From positions 1 to 33,273 of the forward strand of contig MHFI01000025.1 in the NCBI GenBank assembly GCA_001804125.1: a stretch of 33,273 bases of DNA. Direction: 5' to 3'. Position 1 is the stretch's first letter. Each line of letters opens with the position of its first letter. Position numbers and translations under genes: made by a program. Source of the DNA: Omnitrophica bacterium RIFCSPHIGHO2_02_FULL_51_18 (GTDB taxonomy: Bacteria > Omnitrophota > Gorgyraeia > 2-02-FULL-51-18). Positions 24,332-31,783 of the stretch are shown piece by piece. Below the pieces are notes generated by a model that saw nothing but the letters and a program-made list of their open reading frames with translations, made no database searches and was not told the DNA's origin.

Positions 24332-27300
24332 TTAAGAGCACCCCATCGAGTTGCCGCAGTTTAAGCACTTGTAACAGGCGCCGCTCCGCACAGTCACGTG
24401 GCCGCACAGCGAGCAAAACGGCGCATCCCCCATCATCCTGCCAAGCTGTTCACTGAGCGCATCCTTAAGCTCGGCTGAAAGTTTGGCTGTCGGAACTTCA
24501 GCAATCTCGGCGCTTGAGGAATGCGCAGGCTCAGCGTGCCTATGCGGCTTGATTGTCGACGGCGGCAGTGTCACATCCGTCGTGGCCCCCATCGGCGGCA
24601 CCTGCACCAGGTCATGCCGCCCGAGATACTCCATCGCAAGGAGTCTAAAGATGTAGTCCACGATGGACGTCGCGAATTTGATATTCGGGTGATCCACGGG
24701 CCCCTGCGGCTCAAAACGCGTGAACGTGAACACGTCCACGTATTCCTGCAAAGGCACGCCGTACTGCAAACCCAGCGACACCGCGATCGCAAAGCAGTTC
24801 ATCATGCTGCGGTAAGCGGCTCCCTCTTTGTGCATGTCGATGAAGATTTCACCGAGAGCGTGATTTTCATATTCGCCGGTGCGCACGTACACCTTGTGCC
24901 CGCCGATACGTGCTTCCTGCGTGATTCCGGTGCGTTTCTTCGGAAGCCGATGCCGGCGAGGAGCCGTTTCGACCCCTTCGGCCTTATCAGCCGCAACGCT
25001 TGAGCCCGATCTGGAAGTGGAATTTAGAGGCTGTGAAAGCTTGCACCCGTCGCGGTAAAGCGCCGCGGCCTTCAGTCCGAGTTTCCAGCTTTCGACATAG
25101 ATTTTCTCGATGTCCTCGACCGTAACCTCGTTCGGAAGATTGACGGTTTTGGAGATGGCGCCCGAGATAAATGGCTGTGCGGCCGCCATCATGCGGATAT
25201 GACCCATCGGCGCGATAAACCGCTTGCCGTATTTCCCGCACTTATTGGCGCAGTCAAACACCGGCAGATGTTCGGGCTTGAGGCCCGGCGCACCTTCCAC
25301 GGTCATGCGCCCGCAAATCACGTCACTGGCCTCGGAAATCTGCCTCGGAGTAAACCCGAGCGTCTCGAGCATGTTGAAAGCGGGATTATTGTATTCCTCT
25401 TCCTTAAATCCGAGGCGCTTCAAAACTTCTTCGCCCAGCGCCCACTTATTGAACGCAAAATGCAGCTCAAACACGCCGGGGATATTGGACTCTATCTTTT
25501 CAATATCCTCATCGGTGAATCCACGTTCTTTAAGCGTCGCGGTGTTGATGTGCGGCGCGCCGTCTAAAGTCATCGTGCCCGTCACGTAAGTCACGATGTC
25601 ACGCCTCTGGTCGTCGCGGTAGCCGAGATTCTTAAGAGCTCTCGGAACGGACTGGTTCACGATCTTAAAGTAGCCGCCGCCCGCGAGCTTCTTAAACTTC
25701 ACGAGCGAAAAGTCCGGCTCGATGCCGGTCGTATCGCAGTCCATCAGAAGCCCGATCGTGCCGGTGGGCGCGATCACGGTCGCTTGCGCGTTTCGGTAAC
25801 CGTATTTTTCACCCAAGCGAACGGCTTCATCCCAGTCTTCCCGCGCGGCCTTCAAGAATTCCGGCGGACAAATCTTGTCATTTATCTTATAGGCGGCGTC
25901 CCGGTGCTTTCTCATCACGCGAATCATCGGCTCCTCATTCGCCGCATAGCCAGGAAACGGCCCCCGGTATTTGGCCATTTCGGCGGAAGTACGATAAGCC
26001 TGTCCGGTTGTGATGGCCGTAACGGCCCCGCAGATCGCGGACGCCTTTTCGGAATCATAGGGAATCCCTTTCACCATGAGAAGCGTGCCGAGATTTGCGT
26101 AGCCAAGACCGAGCGGCCTATAATCATGGCTGTTCTGGGCGATATTTTGGGTTGGGTACGAAGAATAATCCACGAGAATTTCCTGCGCCATTAAAAAAAT
26201 CCGGCAGGCGTGGCGGTAGCCTTCAATATCGAAATTGCCGTCCTCATCCAAAAACTTCATCACGTTGATTGAGGCCAGATTGCAGGCGCTGTCGTCGAGG
26301 AACATGTACTCGGAGCAAGGATTTGAGGCGTGAATCTTGTCCGTATTCACGCACGTGTGCCAATCGTTGATTGTCGAATCAAACTGAACACCCGGATCCG
26401 CGCAGGCCCACGCCGCATACGCAATTTGGTGCATGAGATCACGCGCTTCATGCGTGTCACAAACCTCGCCGGTCGTGCGCATCCGCGTCTGCCACGGCCG
26501 GCCTTCCAGGTAGGCCTTCATGAAATCGTCGGTGATACGCACGGAATTGTTTGAGTTTTGCCCCGACACCGTGTGATACGCCTCGCCGTTGAAATCGCAA
26601 GGATAGCCGGCCGCGATCAGCGCCGCCACTTTCTTTTCCTCCCTCACCTTCCAATTGATAAAATCCACGATTTCGGGATGGTCCATGTCGAGACACACCA
26701 TCTTCGCCGCGCGGCGCGTCGTGCCGCCGGATTTTGTGGCGCCCGCGCCGCGATCCAACACCTCAAGAAAAGACATGAGCCCCGAGGAAGTCCCGCCGCC
26801 AGAAAGCTTTTCCTGTCGCCCGCGGATCTTGGAGAAATTGGTCCCGGTGCCGGAACCAAACTTAAAAAGACGCGCTTCATTTTTGATAAGGTCAAATATC
26901 GACATCAAATCATCTTCGACTTTTTGAATAAAACAAGCCGAGCACTGTGGGTGGGAATAAGAATCCTTGGTGAGCGCGGATGTTTCTTTCCTGAAGTCCC
27001 AGGTCCAATTCCCGCCGCTGCCCGTCCGGATGCCGTAAGCTTCGGCCAGCCCGCAGTTAAACCAAACCGGGGAATTAAAAGCGCCTTTTTGGGTGATCAA
27101 AAAATGAGAAAGCTCCGCTTCAAACGCGTCCGCGTCCTCACTAGAACGGAAATAGCCGCCAAACTCTTCCCCCGCACGGCGGATCGCCTTCGCGATCCTC
27201 TCCACCACCTGTCGCGCGCTTGATTCGAACCCAGAGCCGGGCACTCCCGCTTTGCGAAAATATTTGGATACGATAATATCTGTGGCCAGCTGCGACCACG

Positions 27301-27508
27301 ATTTTGGAACTTCGGCGTTTTCCATTTTAAATACGGCAGAGCCATCCTTGTTGGTGATGGCAGAACTGCGTTTCTCGTACTGGATCTGGTTCAGGGGATT
27401 CACGCCGGGCTTGGTAAAACGACGCTCTATCTTCAGGCCTTTTTTAATTTCGTGAGAGAGAGAACTGTGAGCTTGGGAGATACCTTTCGCTTTCGAGCCG
27501 TTTTGCAT
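24332..27508 (-). CDS. nrdJ: Adenosylcobalamin-dependent (class II) ribonucleoside-diphosphate reductase
   Basis: NrdJ makes deoxyribonucleotides with coenzyme B12 instead of oxygen or glycyl radical. I start at the ATG at 27508 (1058 residues), with AGGAG about 11 nt upstream; the TTG at 27607 in the track is only a few bases from the predicted transcription start. Visible motifs are [20 protein letters not shown] (redox Cys), [36 protein letters not shown] (active-site Cys) and [16 protein letters not shown]. The C-terminal tail has a zinc-ribbon-like cysteine set ([13 protein letters not shown]) and a final GCS. No second RNR is in the window. Upstream lie an NrdR box, a strong promoter and a leader hairpin. 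Confidence 0.97.
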   Translation of the reverse strand: MQNGSKAKGISQAHSSLSHEIKKGLKIERRFTKPGVNPLNQIQYEKRSSAITNKDGSAVFKMENAEVPKSWSQLATDIIVSKYFRKAGVPGSGFESSARQVVERIAKAIRRAGEEFGGYFRSSEDADAFEAELSHFLITQKGAFNSPVWFNCGLAEAYGIRTGSGGNWTWDFRKETSALTKDSYSHPQCSACFIQKVEDDLMSIFDLIKNEARLFKFGSGTGTNFSKIRGRQEKLSGGGTSSGLMSFLEVLDRGAGATKSGGTTRRAAKMVCLDMDHPEIVDFINWKVREEKKVAALIAAGYPCDFNGEAYHTVSGQNSNNSVRITDDFMKAYLEGRPWQTRMRTTGEVCDTHEARDLMHQIAYAAWACADPGVQFDSTINDWHTCVNTDKIHASNPCSEYMFLDDSACNLASINVMKFLDEDGNFDIEGYRHACRIFLMAQEILVDYSSYPTQNIAQNSHDYRPLGLGYANLGTLLMVKGIPYDSEKASAICGAVTAITTGQAYRTSAEMAKYRGPFPGYAANEEPMIRVMRKHRDAAYKINDKICPPEFLKAAREDWDEAVRLGEKYGYRNAQATVIAPTGTIGLLMDCDTTGIEPDFSLVKFKKLAGGGYFKIVNQSVPRALKNLGYRDDQRRDIVTYVTGTMTLDGAPHINTATLKERGFTDEDIEKIESNIPGVFELHFAFNKWALGEEVLKRLGFKEEEYNNPAFNMLETLGFTPRQISEASDVICGRMTVEGAPGLKPEHLPVFDCANKCGKYGKRFIAPMGHIRMMAAAQPFISGAISKTVNLPNEVTVEDIEKIYVESWKLGLKAAALYRDGCKLSQPLNSTSRSGSSVAADKAEGVETAPRRHRLPKKRTGITQEARIGGHKVYVRTGEYENHALGEIFIDMHKEGAAYRSMMNCFAIAVSLGLQYGVPLQEYVDVFTFTRFEPQGPVDHPNIKFATSIVDYIFRLLAMEYLGRHDLVQVPPMGATTDVTLPPSTIKPHRHAEPAHSSSAEIAEVPTAKLSAELKDALSEQLGRMMGDAPFCSLCGHVTVRSGACYKCLNCGNSMGCS

Positions 27509-27560
27509 GGTGGGATTTTCTCCTGTTAACTTCCTAATTGCGATTAAAATTGCAGAGACG

Positions 27561-27602
27561 AAAAAACGGATCGCCGATTTACCTTTCTTCGGCGGCTCCG
27601 TT
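27561..27602 (-). terminator. Terminator-like hairpin in the nrdJ leader
   Basis: On the minus strand AACGGA and CGCCGA pair with TCGGCG and TCCGTT (6 bp, a 2x1 internal loop, 6 bp) around an 11-nt loop, and TTTT follows. It begins about 10 nt after the predicted start of transcription and ends about 50 nt before the nrdJ ATG, so it could attenuate nrdJ. It is not preceded by any gene on either strand that would need a terminator here. Confidence 0.55.
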
Positions 27603-27618
27603 TTCAACCTCGAAATTC

Positions 27619-27647
27619 ACTATAATCCCGCCCTTGTGGTTTGTCAA
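27619..27647 (-). promoter_or_regulatory. Promoter of the nrdJ-acn cluster
   Basis: A perfect TTGACA (27647-27642), a 17-nt spacer and TATAGT (27624-27619) lie on the minus strand. The predicted start near 27612 gives a leader of about 104 nt to the chosen nrdJ ATG. This is the strongest consensus promoter in the window. Confidence 0.75.
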
Positions 27648-27664
27648 CCCATTTCTTAAAAAAA

Positions 27665-27680
27665 ACACAATATTTTGTGG
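27665..27680. promoter_or_regulatory. NrdR box upstream of nrdJ
   Basis: Read on the minus strand, CCACAAAATATTGTGT matches 14 of 16 positions of the NrdR consensus ACACWATATATWGTGT. It ends 17 bp upstream of the -35 box of the nrdJ promoter. NrdR is the ATP/dATP-sensing repressor of ribonucleotide reductase genes and normally binds paired boxes. The second site here is weak: a half-box CACTATA overlaps the -10 (27618-27624), at an unusual spacing of about 47 bp centre to centre. Confidence 0.6.
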
Positions 27681-27698
27681 TTTTTTGACCCCTTGCCC

Positions 27699-27872
27699 CA
27701 AATGCCAACGGGTCCTGCCACCTTCGGAACATTATTTTCCTCAAAACTCAAGAGATCCTTAGTGAATAAAAGCGTGTGGACATGCTAGTGATTGCACGCA
27801 CTACGACTGTCAGTGGAAAAAGGTGTTTCTTTGAGGAAAATAATGTCCCTCGGTGTCACCCGTTGGCATTTG
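27699..27872. repeat. Long-arm inverted repeat 1
   Basis: The left arm has CAAATGCCAACGGGT (27699-27713) and ACATTATTTTCCTCAAA (27729-27745). The right arm has the exact complements TTTGAGGAAAATAATGT (27830-27846) and ACCCGTTGGCATTTG (27858-27872). The 11-15 nt between the two blocks differ in sequence between the arms. About 84 bp lie in the centre, with smaller dyads (GCGTG/CACGC). It may be a MITE-like element or an RNA hairpin. Confidence 0.75.
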
Positions 27873-27912
27873 AGTAATGTCTGAGGCAAGCCCAATCCCT
27901 TTTCTTCGCATC

Positions 27913-28049
27913 GCCGCGCTTGTGGTTTCGACATAAATCATAAGGGAGACGGCTAAGAGAAAATTGTCCGAGGCGCCGTTTGGCTAAACGGCGCCGAGTT
28001 ATTTTCTATTAGCCGAGGGATCCCATGATTTATGGAGAAACCACGCGGC
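27913..28049. repeat. 137-bp imperfect palindrome (inverted repeat 2)
   Basis: The sequence folds almost end to end. GCCGCG at 27913 pairs with CGCGGC at 28044-28049, then TGGTTTC with GAAACCA, ATAAATCAT with ATGATTTAT, CGGCTAA with TTAGCCG, AGAAAAT with ATTTTCT, and an apical GGCGCCGTTT with AAACGGCGCC around the tetraloop GGCT. Arms are about 66 nt with a few small mismatches. No ORF crosses it. Confidence 0.8.
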
Positions 28050-28076
28050 ATAAGAAGAAAACGAGACTAGTTCACG

Positions 28077-28105
28077 GTGACAGGGGTTATAACTTATGCT
28101 AGAAT
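28077..28105 (+). promoter_or_regulatory. Promoter of the plus-strand PuuD-N-like gene
   Basis: GTGACA (28077-28082), a 17-nt spacer and TAGAAT (28100-28105) match 5 of 6 bases each with the sigma-70 consensus. The start of transcription near 28112 gives a leader of about 20 nt containing AAAGGAG. This rules out the upstream ATG at 28096 in the ORF track. Confidence 0.7.
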
Positions 28106-28131
28106 ACCGAAAATCAAAAGGAGATACTATC

Positions 28132-28758
28132 ATGTCAGAAGCCATCTCGTTAGACCCAGCCACCCTTGTGCTTTTCTCCCTGCGTTGGATTCACTTTATC
28201 TTTGGGATTGCTTGGATAGGCCATCTTTACTTCTTCAATTTCGTGAATGTGCCCTTTGTCAAAACAATGGACGCTGAAACCAAGAAGAAAGTGGTGCCCC
28301 AGCTCATGCCAAGAGCGTTGTGGTGGTTCCGTTGGTCCGCGATGATTACGTTCCTTTCGGGCGTGATCTATATCGTGGGCAAACTTCATTTGAATAACAC
28401 CGGTATCATGAACGGTCTTTTTGGGTCCACTTGGGGCCAGTGGATCAGTTTGGGTTCGCTCCTTGGGAGCATCATGTGGTTCAACGTGTGGTTCATTATT
28501 TGGCCGAACCAAAAGAAGATAATTACCTCCGTGAAGACAGGCCAAGCGCCGGCGGATCTGCAAACGATCACACGACAGGCGTTTTTGGCCTCAAGACTCA
28601 ACACTTACCTTTCGGTGCCGATGCTTTTCTGCATGGGAGCCGCGAGCCACTTGCCTTCATTCAATATTTGGATCATTCTGATCGTCGCCGTGATCAGTGT
28701 CGCGCTTGTTTGGCACTTAGTGGAAAAAGTGGCGCCTAAGGCTGGTTCTAACTTTTAG
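28132..28758 (+). CDS. Stand-alone PuuD N-terminal-like (urate hydroxylase/DUF989) membrane protein
   Basis: This is the only plus-strand gene. From the ATG at 28132 (AAAGGAG 8 nt upstream) it encodes 208 residues with four or five membrane segments. RWIHFIFGIAWIGHLYFFNFVNVPF and ALWWFRWSAMITFLSGVIYI match the N-terminal membrane domain of PuuD-type urate oxidases (PF06181 group). Histidines in the first helix region (RWIH, IGH) and later (ASH, WHLVEK) could bind heme, but I cannot assign ligands. The C-terminal cytochrome-c domain of full PuuD is absent and no purine-breakdown genes are near, so urate oxidation is doubtful. A cupredoxin gene converges from the other strand. Confidence 0.8.
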   Translation: MSEAISLDPATLVLFSLRWIHFIFGIAWIGHLYFFNFVNVPFVKTMDAETKKKVVPQLMPRALWWFRWSAMITFLSGVIYIVGKLHLNNTGIMNGLFGSTWGQWISLGSLLGSIMWFNVWFIIWPNQKKIITSVKTGQAPADLQTITRQAFLASRLNTYLSVPMLFCMGAASHLPSFNIWIILIVAVISVALVWHLVEKVAPKAGSNF

Positions 28759-28763
28759 TTTCA

Positions 28764-28850
28764 CGTCATCCTGAGCCCGCCATGATTTAAGGCGGGCGAA
28801 GGATCTCATCTTTTGAGATTCTTCATTCACTTCGCTCATTCAGAATGACG
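28764..28850. repeat. Clover-leaf-like palindromic repeat between convergent genes
   Basis: The outer ends CGTCATCCTGAG and CTCATTCAGAATGACG are inverted with mismatches. Inside are two perfect or near-perfect hairpins, CCCGCC...GGCGGG and GATCTCATCTTTTGAGATTC. The 87-nt element fills nearly the whole 94-bp gap between two convergent stop codons and may act as a two-way transcription barrier. GTCATCCTGAG...GAATGACG-type repeats are known as dispersed elements in many bacterial genomes. Confidence 0.75.
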
Positions 28851-28852
28851 AG

Positions 28853-29659
28853 TTACTGGAATCTAAATTCGACTTCTTTCGTCTCTTGGGATCCGATCGT
28901 GACTTTTTGCGATTGGGTCCCAAATTTTTCGTGCCACGCCTCCACGAGATATTCGCCCGGCGGTAAACCCTTGAGCTCAAAACTCCCGTCTGATTTTGTC
29001 ACGCCAAAATAAGGATGCGGCAGCACTCCCACATACCCGAGCATCCAGGGATGGACGTCACACTTTAAGGAAACCATGACTTCCGGCGAGGAAAACTTCT
29101 TCGTCTGCTTCATGCCGGCGAAAGGAAGCCCGAGATTGAACGGTTTCGAGTTCTTCGGGAACGCGTGAACATTGTGGAGCGTCGAATCGCTGTTTAAAAA
29201 AACGAGGGGTTGATCCACCTGCGCCCCCGTCACGTGGGGAACATACACGCAATTTTTATTGTCAATTTCGATCGCTTCGCTCGGCGCCGAAAATGAATAC
29301 CCCTCCAAGCCTTCCTTTATATAGACGAACACGTTCTGCAATCTTCCGTCCTGAACCATGATTTCCTCAGGAATAATTTCGCCGTTGTGGTGCAAAAGCG
29401 CGCACTCAGGGTTGCCTTTGACGGAAATGACTCGGGGCTGGGGAACTTCCCCATCAAAAAACGCGGTGCCTTTTAAGGTGCCTGTGGCGGCTGGGTCCAC
29501 GGAGCGCTTTTGCTCGGAAACATCGGAAAATGTTTCTACGGAACCATCCGGGGCTGAAACTTCTTCCTGTTGTTGTCCGCACCCGGCAACAAGAATCAGT
29601 AAAAGCGGTATCAAAACATACGTCATTCTGACGGATAATGGAGACCATTTCGTTTGCAT
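28853..29659 (-). CDS. Cupredoxin-like lipoprotein with carboxypeptidase-regulatory-like tail
   Basis: I start at the ATG at 29659 (268 residues); a GTG at 29671 overlapping the dnaJ stop is also possible but sits against the AAGGTGGA site. The N-terminus is a lipoprotein signal ending in LVAGC. The middle part resembles plastocyanin/MauL-like cupredoxins: HNVHAF supplies a His ligand, and KCDVHPWM supplies the Cys, His and Met of a type I copper centre. The last 60 residues (VTKSDGSFELKGLPPGEYLVEAWHEKFG) form a carboxypeptidase-regulatory-like beta domain. Another CVYVPH and NPECALLHH might bind metal. It is probably a periplasmic copper electron carrier; the partner is unknown. It is last in the aldolase-dnaJ run. 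Confidence 0.85.
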   Translation of the reverse strand: MQTKWSPLSVRMTYVLIPLLLILVAGCGQQQEEVSAPDGSVETFSDVSEQKRSVDPAATGTLKGTAFFDGEVPQPRVISVKGNPECALLHHNGEIIPEEIMVQDGRLQNVFVYIKEGLEGYSFSAPSEAIEIDNKNCVYVPHVTGAQVDQPLVFLNSDSTLHNVHAFPKNSKPFNLGLPFAGMKQTKKFSSPEVMVSLKCDVHPWMLGYVGVLPHPYFGVTKSDGSFELKGLPPGEYLVEAWHEKFGTQSQKVTIGSQETKEVEFRFQ

Positions 29660-29667
29660 GATGAGTA

Positions 29668-30330
29668 TCACTCCACCTTAATTGTTAAAATAAAATCCCC
29701 CGGATGATGGCAGGCGGGGCATTCGGCACCTTGCTGCGCCAGACGCAATTTTTTGCCGGAGCTGATCCCGGCGGGAATCTTCACGGTGATCTTCTTGCCG
29801 CCTTGAGTCGTAAAGCTCACCTCTCCGCCTTTTTGCGCCCTGGACTTTGAAATCTTAAGCGTCGCATGCAGATCGGATATTATTTCCTCAGGGTTTTCTT
29901 CTTCACCCGTAAAACCCCGCCGGCCGCCGCCTCCGCCGGAAAAAAGATCGGAGAAAATATCCTCAAAACCCCTGGCCGATCCGCCAAAATGAAAACTGGT
30001 CCGCCGGCCGCCGCCCCCTTGCGCGCCCCGAAAAGCCCTTAAGATGTCCTCATAATTGAAGCCCTGCGCCCCCTGAAAACCGCTCCGGCGCCCATAACCG
30101 CCGCTGAACCCGGCTTTCCTGTAATCATCGTACTCCTGGCGCTTTTTGGGATCTGAAAGCACGTAATAGGCTTCAGATATCCCCTTAAATTTCTCCTCAG
30201 CTGATTTGTTATTGGGATTGGCATCCGGATGGAATTTTTTGGCGAGACTGCGATAAGCGCTCTTGATTTCATCGGCGCCCGCGCTCTCCTTCACACCGAG
30301 AACCTGGTAGTAGTCCTTGTTTGACGCCAT
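29668..30330 (-). CDS. Short CbpA-like DnaJ co-chaperone
   Basis: I start at the ATG at 30330 (220 residues), where the J domain begins; the longer ORF overlaps the aldolase gene and its first 45 residues are not protein-like. The J domain (about 5-70) has the HPD motif (residues 34-36) that stimulates DnaK ATPase. A Gly/Phe/Arg-rich region (about 75-145) follows. Only one C-terminal substrate-binding domain is present (about 155-220, [22 protein letters not shown]), where CbpA (306 aa) has two plus a dimer helix. The zinc finger of DnaJ is absent, though CPACHH occurs near the end. The short form may be monomeric. It is 22 bp from the aldolase gene. Confidence 0.9.
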   Translation of the reverse strand: MASNKDYYQVLGVKESAGADEIKSAYRSLAKKFHPDANPNNKSAEEKFKGISEAYYVLSDPKKRQEYDDYRKAGFSGGYGRRSGFQGAQGFNYEDILRAFRGAQGGGGRRTSFHFGGSARGFEDIFSDLFSGGGGGRRGFTGEEENPEEIISDLHATLKISKSRAQKGGEVSFTTQGGKKITVKIPAGISSGKKLRLAQQGAECPACHHPGDFILTIKVE

Positions 30331-30352
30331 TATTTGGTGAAAGCCCAGTAAA

Positions 30353-31396
30353 CTATCGGCTGACGGCCGTTTTGACCTGAATCTTGTCCCGGCCGCCGTA
30401 TCTCGCGTGCCAGGGCCTGGCACCTTTGTCGAGCACCGCGTTGAGCGCCCGGATGTTTTTAACACCGCGATCCTCGAGCCAGGCTTCCAGGGCTTTTACA
30501 CCCTCTTTGGCGTAAACAGGGATCCCGTCCTTCCAGGTGGCGCGGCCGCAGAGAACGCCCGCAAAATTCACGCCGGCATTGATCGCCAGCTCCAGGCTTT
30601 CTCTGAAGGTATCGTCGTCCACGCCCGCTGAAAGATAAATAAAGGGTTTCTTCGTGCAAGCGTCCTGGCGTTTAAAAATGGCCCTTGCCTGGTCAAGATC
30701 ATAGGCGGCCTCTTTTCCGTTAAATGCCTTTGAGCCCTTTAAATATTTGACATCAATCGGGATCTCCACTTTCAGGACATCCACTTTGTACTTGTCCTTT
30801 GAAAATTCCTCCATGCTCTTGATGACCACATCAGGCTTTATCTTCGCGTAGGCCAAATCCTTGGCATCACCGCCTTTGGGATCATAACCCACGAACTCCA
30901 GGAAGAAAGCGATATCGGCATCTTCGCATTCTTTCCCGATACGCCCCATAATCTCGTGTTTTTTCTCATTCACTCTAAGATCGTCAAAGGGTGAGTAATA
31001 CAAAAGCACTTTGACGCAGTCCGCCCCTTCTTCCTTGAGCCGCCTGGCGCTGTAGCCGTCCAGGAAAGTCGGAATCCTGCCCGGCCCCGTCGCGTCATAG
31101 CCGGTCTTTTCGTAAGCCAATAACAGCCCCGCGTTTTTTGACCGCGCTTTCGAGGCGGGAATTCCAAATTCGGGGTCCAGGAGAATCGCGCTCGCATAGG
31201 GCGTCAGCACTTTGGTCACCGCGGTCTTAAATTCGGACATCATCGCCGGCGTAACCTCTTTCTCGCCTACGCCCTTGGCCTTCGCGATGGATTTTTGCAA
31301 CGACCCTCTCTGGTCCATCGCCGCCGCCCGGATAACCCCATTTTTATCCGAAACCGCATCCAAACTTTTTAACTTGCTCTCTGAAATCGTGACCAC
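30353..31396 (-). CDS. LacD-family class I aldolase (tagatose/fructose-1,6-bisphosphate)
   Basis: The best start is the GTG at 31396 (347 residues), with AAGGAG 7 nt upstream and a promoter just before; the ORF-track start at 31456 lies upstream of the -10. The protein matches LacD-type aldolases: [44 protein letters not shown] and [10 protein letters not shown], whose Lys (about 209) probably forms the Schiff base, and [12 protein letters not shown]. LacD cleaves tagatose-1,6-bisphosphate and also accepts fructose-1,6-bisphosphate. With no other lac/gat genes nearby, a glycolytic or gluconeogenic role is more likely. It is first in a run with dnaJ and the cupredoxin gene. Confidence 0.9.
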   Translation of the reverse strand: MVTISESKLKSLDAVSDKNGVIRAAAMDQRGSLQKSIAKAKGVGEKEVTPAMMSEFKTAVTKVLTPYASAILLDPEFGIPASKARSKNAGLLLAYEKTGYDATGPGRIPTFLDGYSARRLKEEGADCVKVLLYYSPFDDLRVNEKKHEIMGRIGKECEDADIAFFLEFVGYDPKGGDAKDLAYAKIKPDVVIKSMEEFSKDKYKVDVLKVEIPIDVKYLKGSKAFNGKEAAYDLDQARAIFKRQDACTKKPFIYLSAGVDDDTFRESLELAINAGVNFAGVLCGRATWKDGIPVYAKEGVKALEAWLEDRGVKNIRALNAVLDKGARPWHARYGGRDKIQVKTAVSR

Positions 31397-31424
31397 TTCT
31401 AAACTCCTTGTTGATAGGGTTTCT

Positions 31425-31452
31425 ATTGTATCTAACCTCATGAAAAGTTCAA
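31425..31452 (-). promoter_or_regulatory. Promoter of the aldolase-dnaJ-cupredoxin run
   Basis: TTGAAC (31452-31447), a 16-nt spacer and TACAAT (31430-31425) lie 10 nt after the DUF378 terminator. The leader of about 22 nt to the GTG at 31396 includes AAGGAG, which supports the GTG as start codon. Confidence 0.6.
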
Positions 31453-31461
31453 CCAAAATGG

Positions 31462-31494
31462 AAAGGAGCCGTCTTTCGAAAAGACGACTCCTTT
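31462..31494 (-). terminator. Hairpin terminator after the DUF378 gene
   Basis: AAAGGAG-T-CGTCTTT pairs with AAAGACG-G-CTCCTTT (15 bp with one wobble) around a 3-nt loop, 20 nt after the DUF378 stop. The T-tract afterwards is weak (CCATTTTGG), so termination may rely on the stable stem. It insulates ychF-DUF378 from the aldolase promoter. Confidence 0.7.
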
Positions 31495-31514
31495 AAACCA
31501 AAACCGAACGAAGT

Positions 31515-31733
31515 TTACTTTTTACAGGTGGGACAAACCATGAAGAAACTCGCCAAAAGCGCCAAGCCCGACAGACCCACCAGCCCATAAACAACTCGTA
31601 AAGCCATCGGGTATTGGCCGATCAGATTCTCCACGAAATTGACCTGGAATAGAGCGATCGAGCCCCAGTTGAGCGCCCCGACAATCGCCAGAATTCCCAC
31701 GACCTTGCACAGAACACACGCCTTCATTAGCAT
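31515..31733 (-). CDS. DUF378 small membrane protein
   Basis: This 72-residue protein has two membrane segments (about 8-30 and 45-65) and the family signature VGALNWGSIALF followed by NLIGQ and VYGLVGLSGL. DUF378 proteins are widespread and of unknown function. This one carries CxxC pairs at both ends (CVLC near residue 6 and CPTC near 67). With two membrane helices the two ends face the same side, so they could form one metal or disulfide site. The ATG at 31733 is only 4 nt from AAGGGGGG; the ATG two codons later (31727) has better spacing. It lies 50 bp after ychF and has its own terminator. Confidence 0.88.
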   Translation of the reverse strand: MLMKACVLCKVVGILAIVGALNWGSIALFQVNFVENLIGQYPMALRVVYGLVGLSGLALLASFFMVCPTCKK

Positions 31734-31783
31734 GCAACCCCCCTTGGTTATGGAATTTCTCTTTAGGCTTATTGTAACACATC

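Larger units (their letters stand above)
27681..28076. other. Gene-free divergent intergenic region
   Basis: Between the NrdR box and the promoter of the plus-strand gene there is about 400 bp with no credible ORF. It contains two long inverted repeats (27699-27872 and 27913-28049) listed separately and little else. Short ORFs in the track here (such as 27538-27762) show no protein-like composition or ribosome-binding site. Neither flanking transcript should include it, given the promoters at 27619-27647 and 28077-28105. Confidence 0.7.

Noticed and set aside
27538-27762. 74-aa plus-strand ORF in the nrdJ promoter region
   Set aside because: It covers the promoter, NrdR box and leader hairpin in antisense, and has no ribosome-binding site or recognisable protein features.
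27681-27912. Cobalamin riboswitch upstream of the B12-dependent nrdJ
   Set aside because: Expected for a B12 enzyme's neighbourhood, but I found no B12-box-like core, and the region lies upstream of the nrdJ promoter, so it would not be in the mRNA.
28077-28277. 66-aa plus-strand ORF overlapping the PuuD-N-like gene
   Set aside because: Its GTG start coincides with the -35 box of the promoter, and the overlapping frame has the conserved protein.
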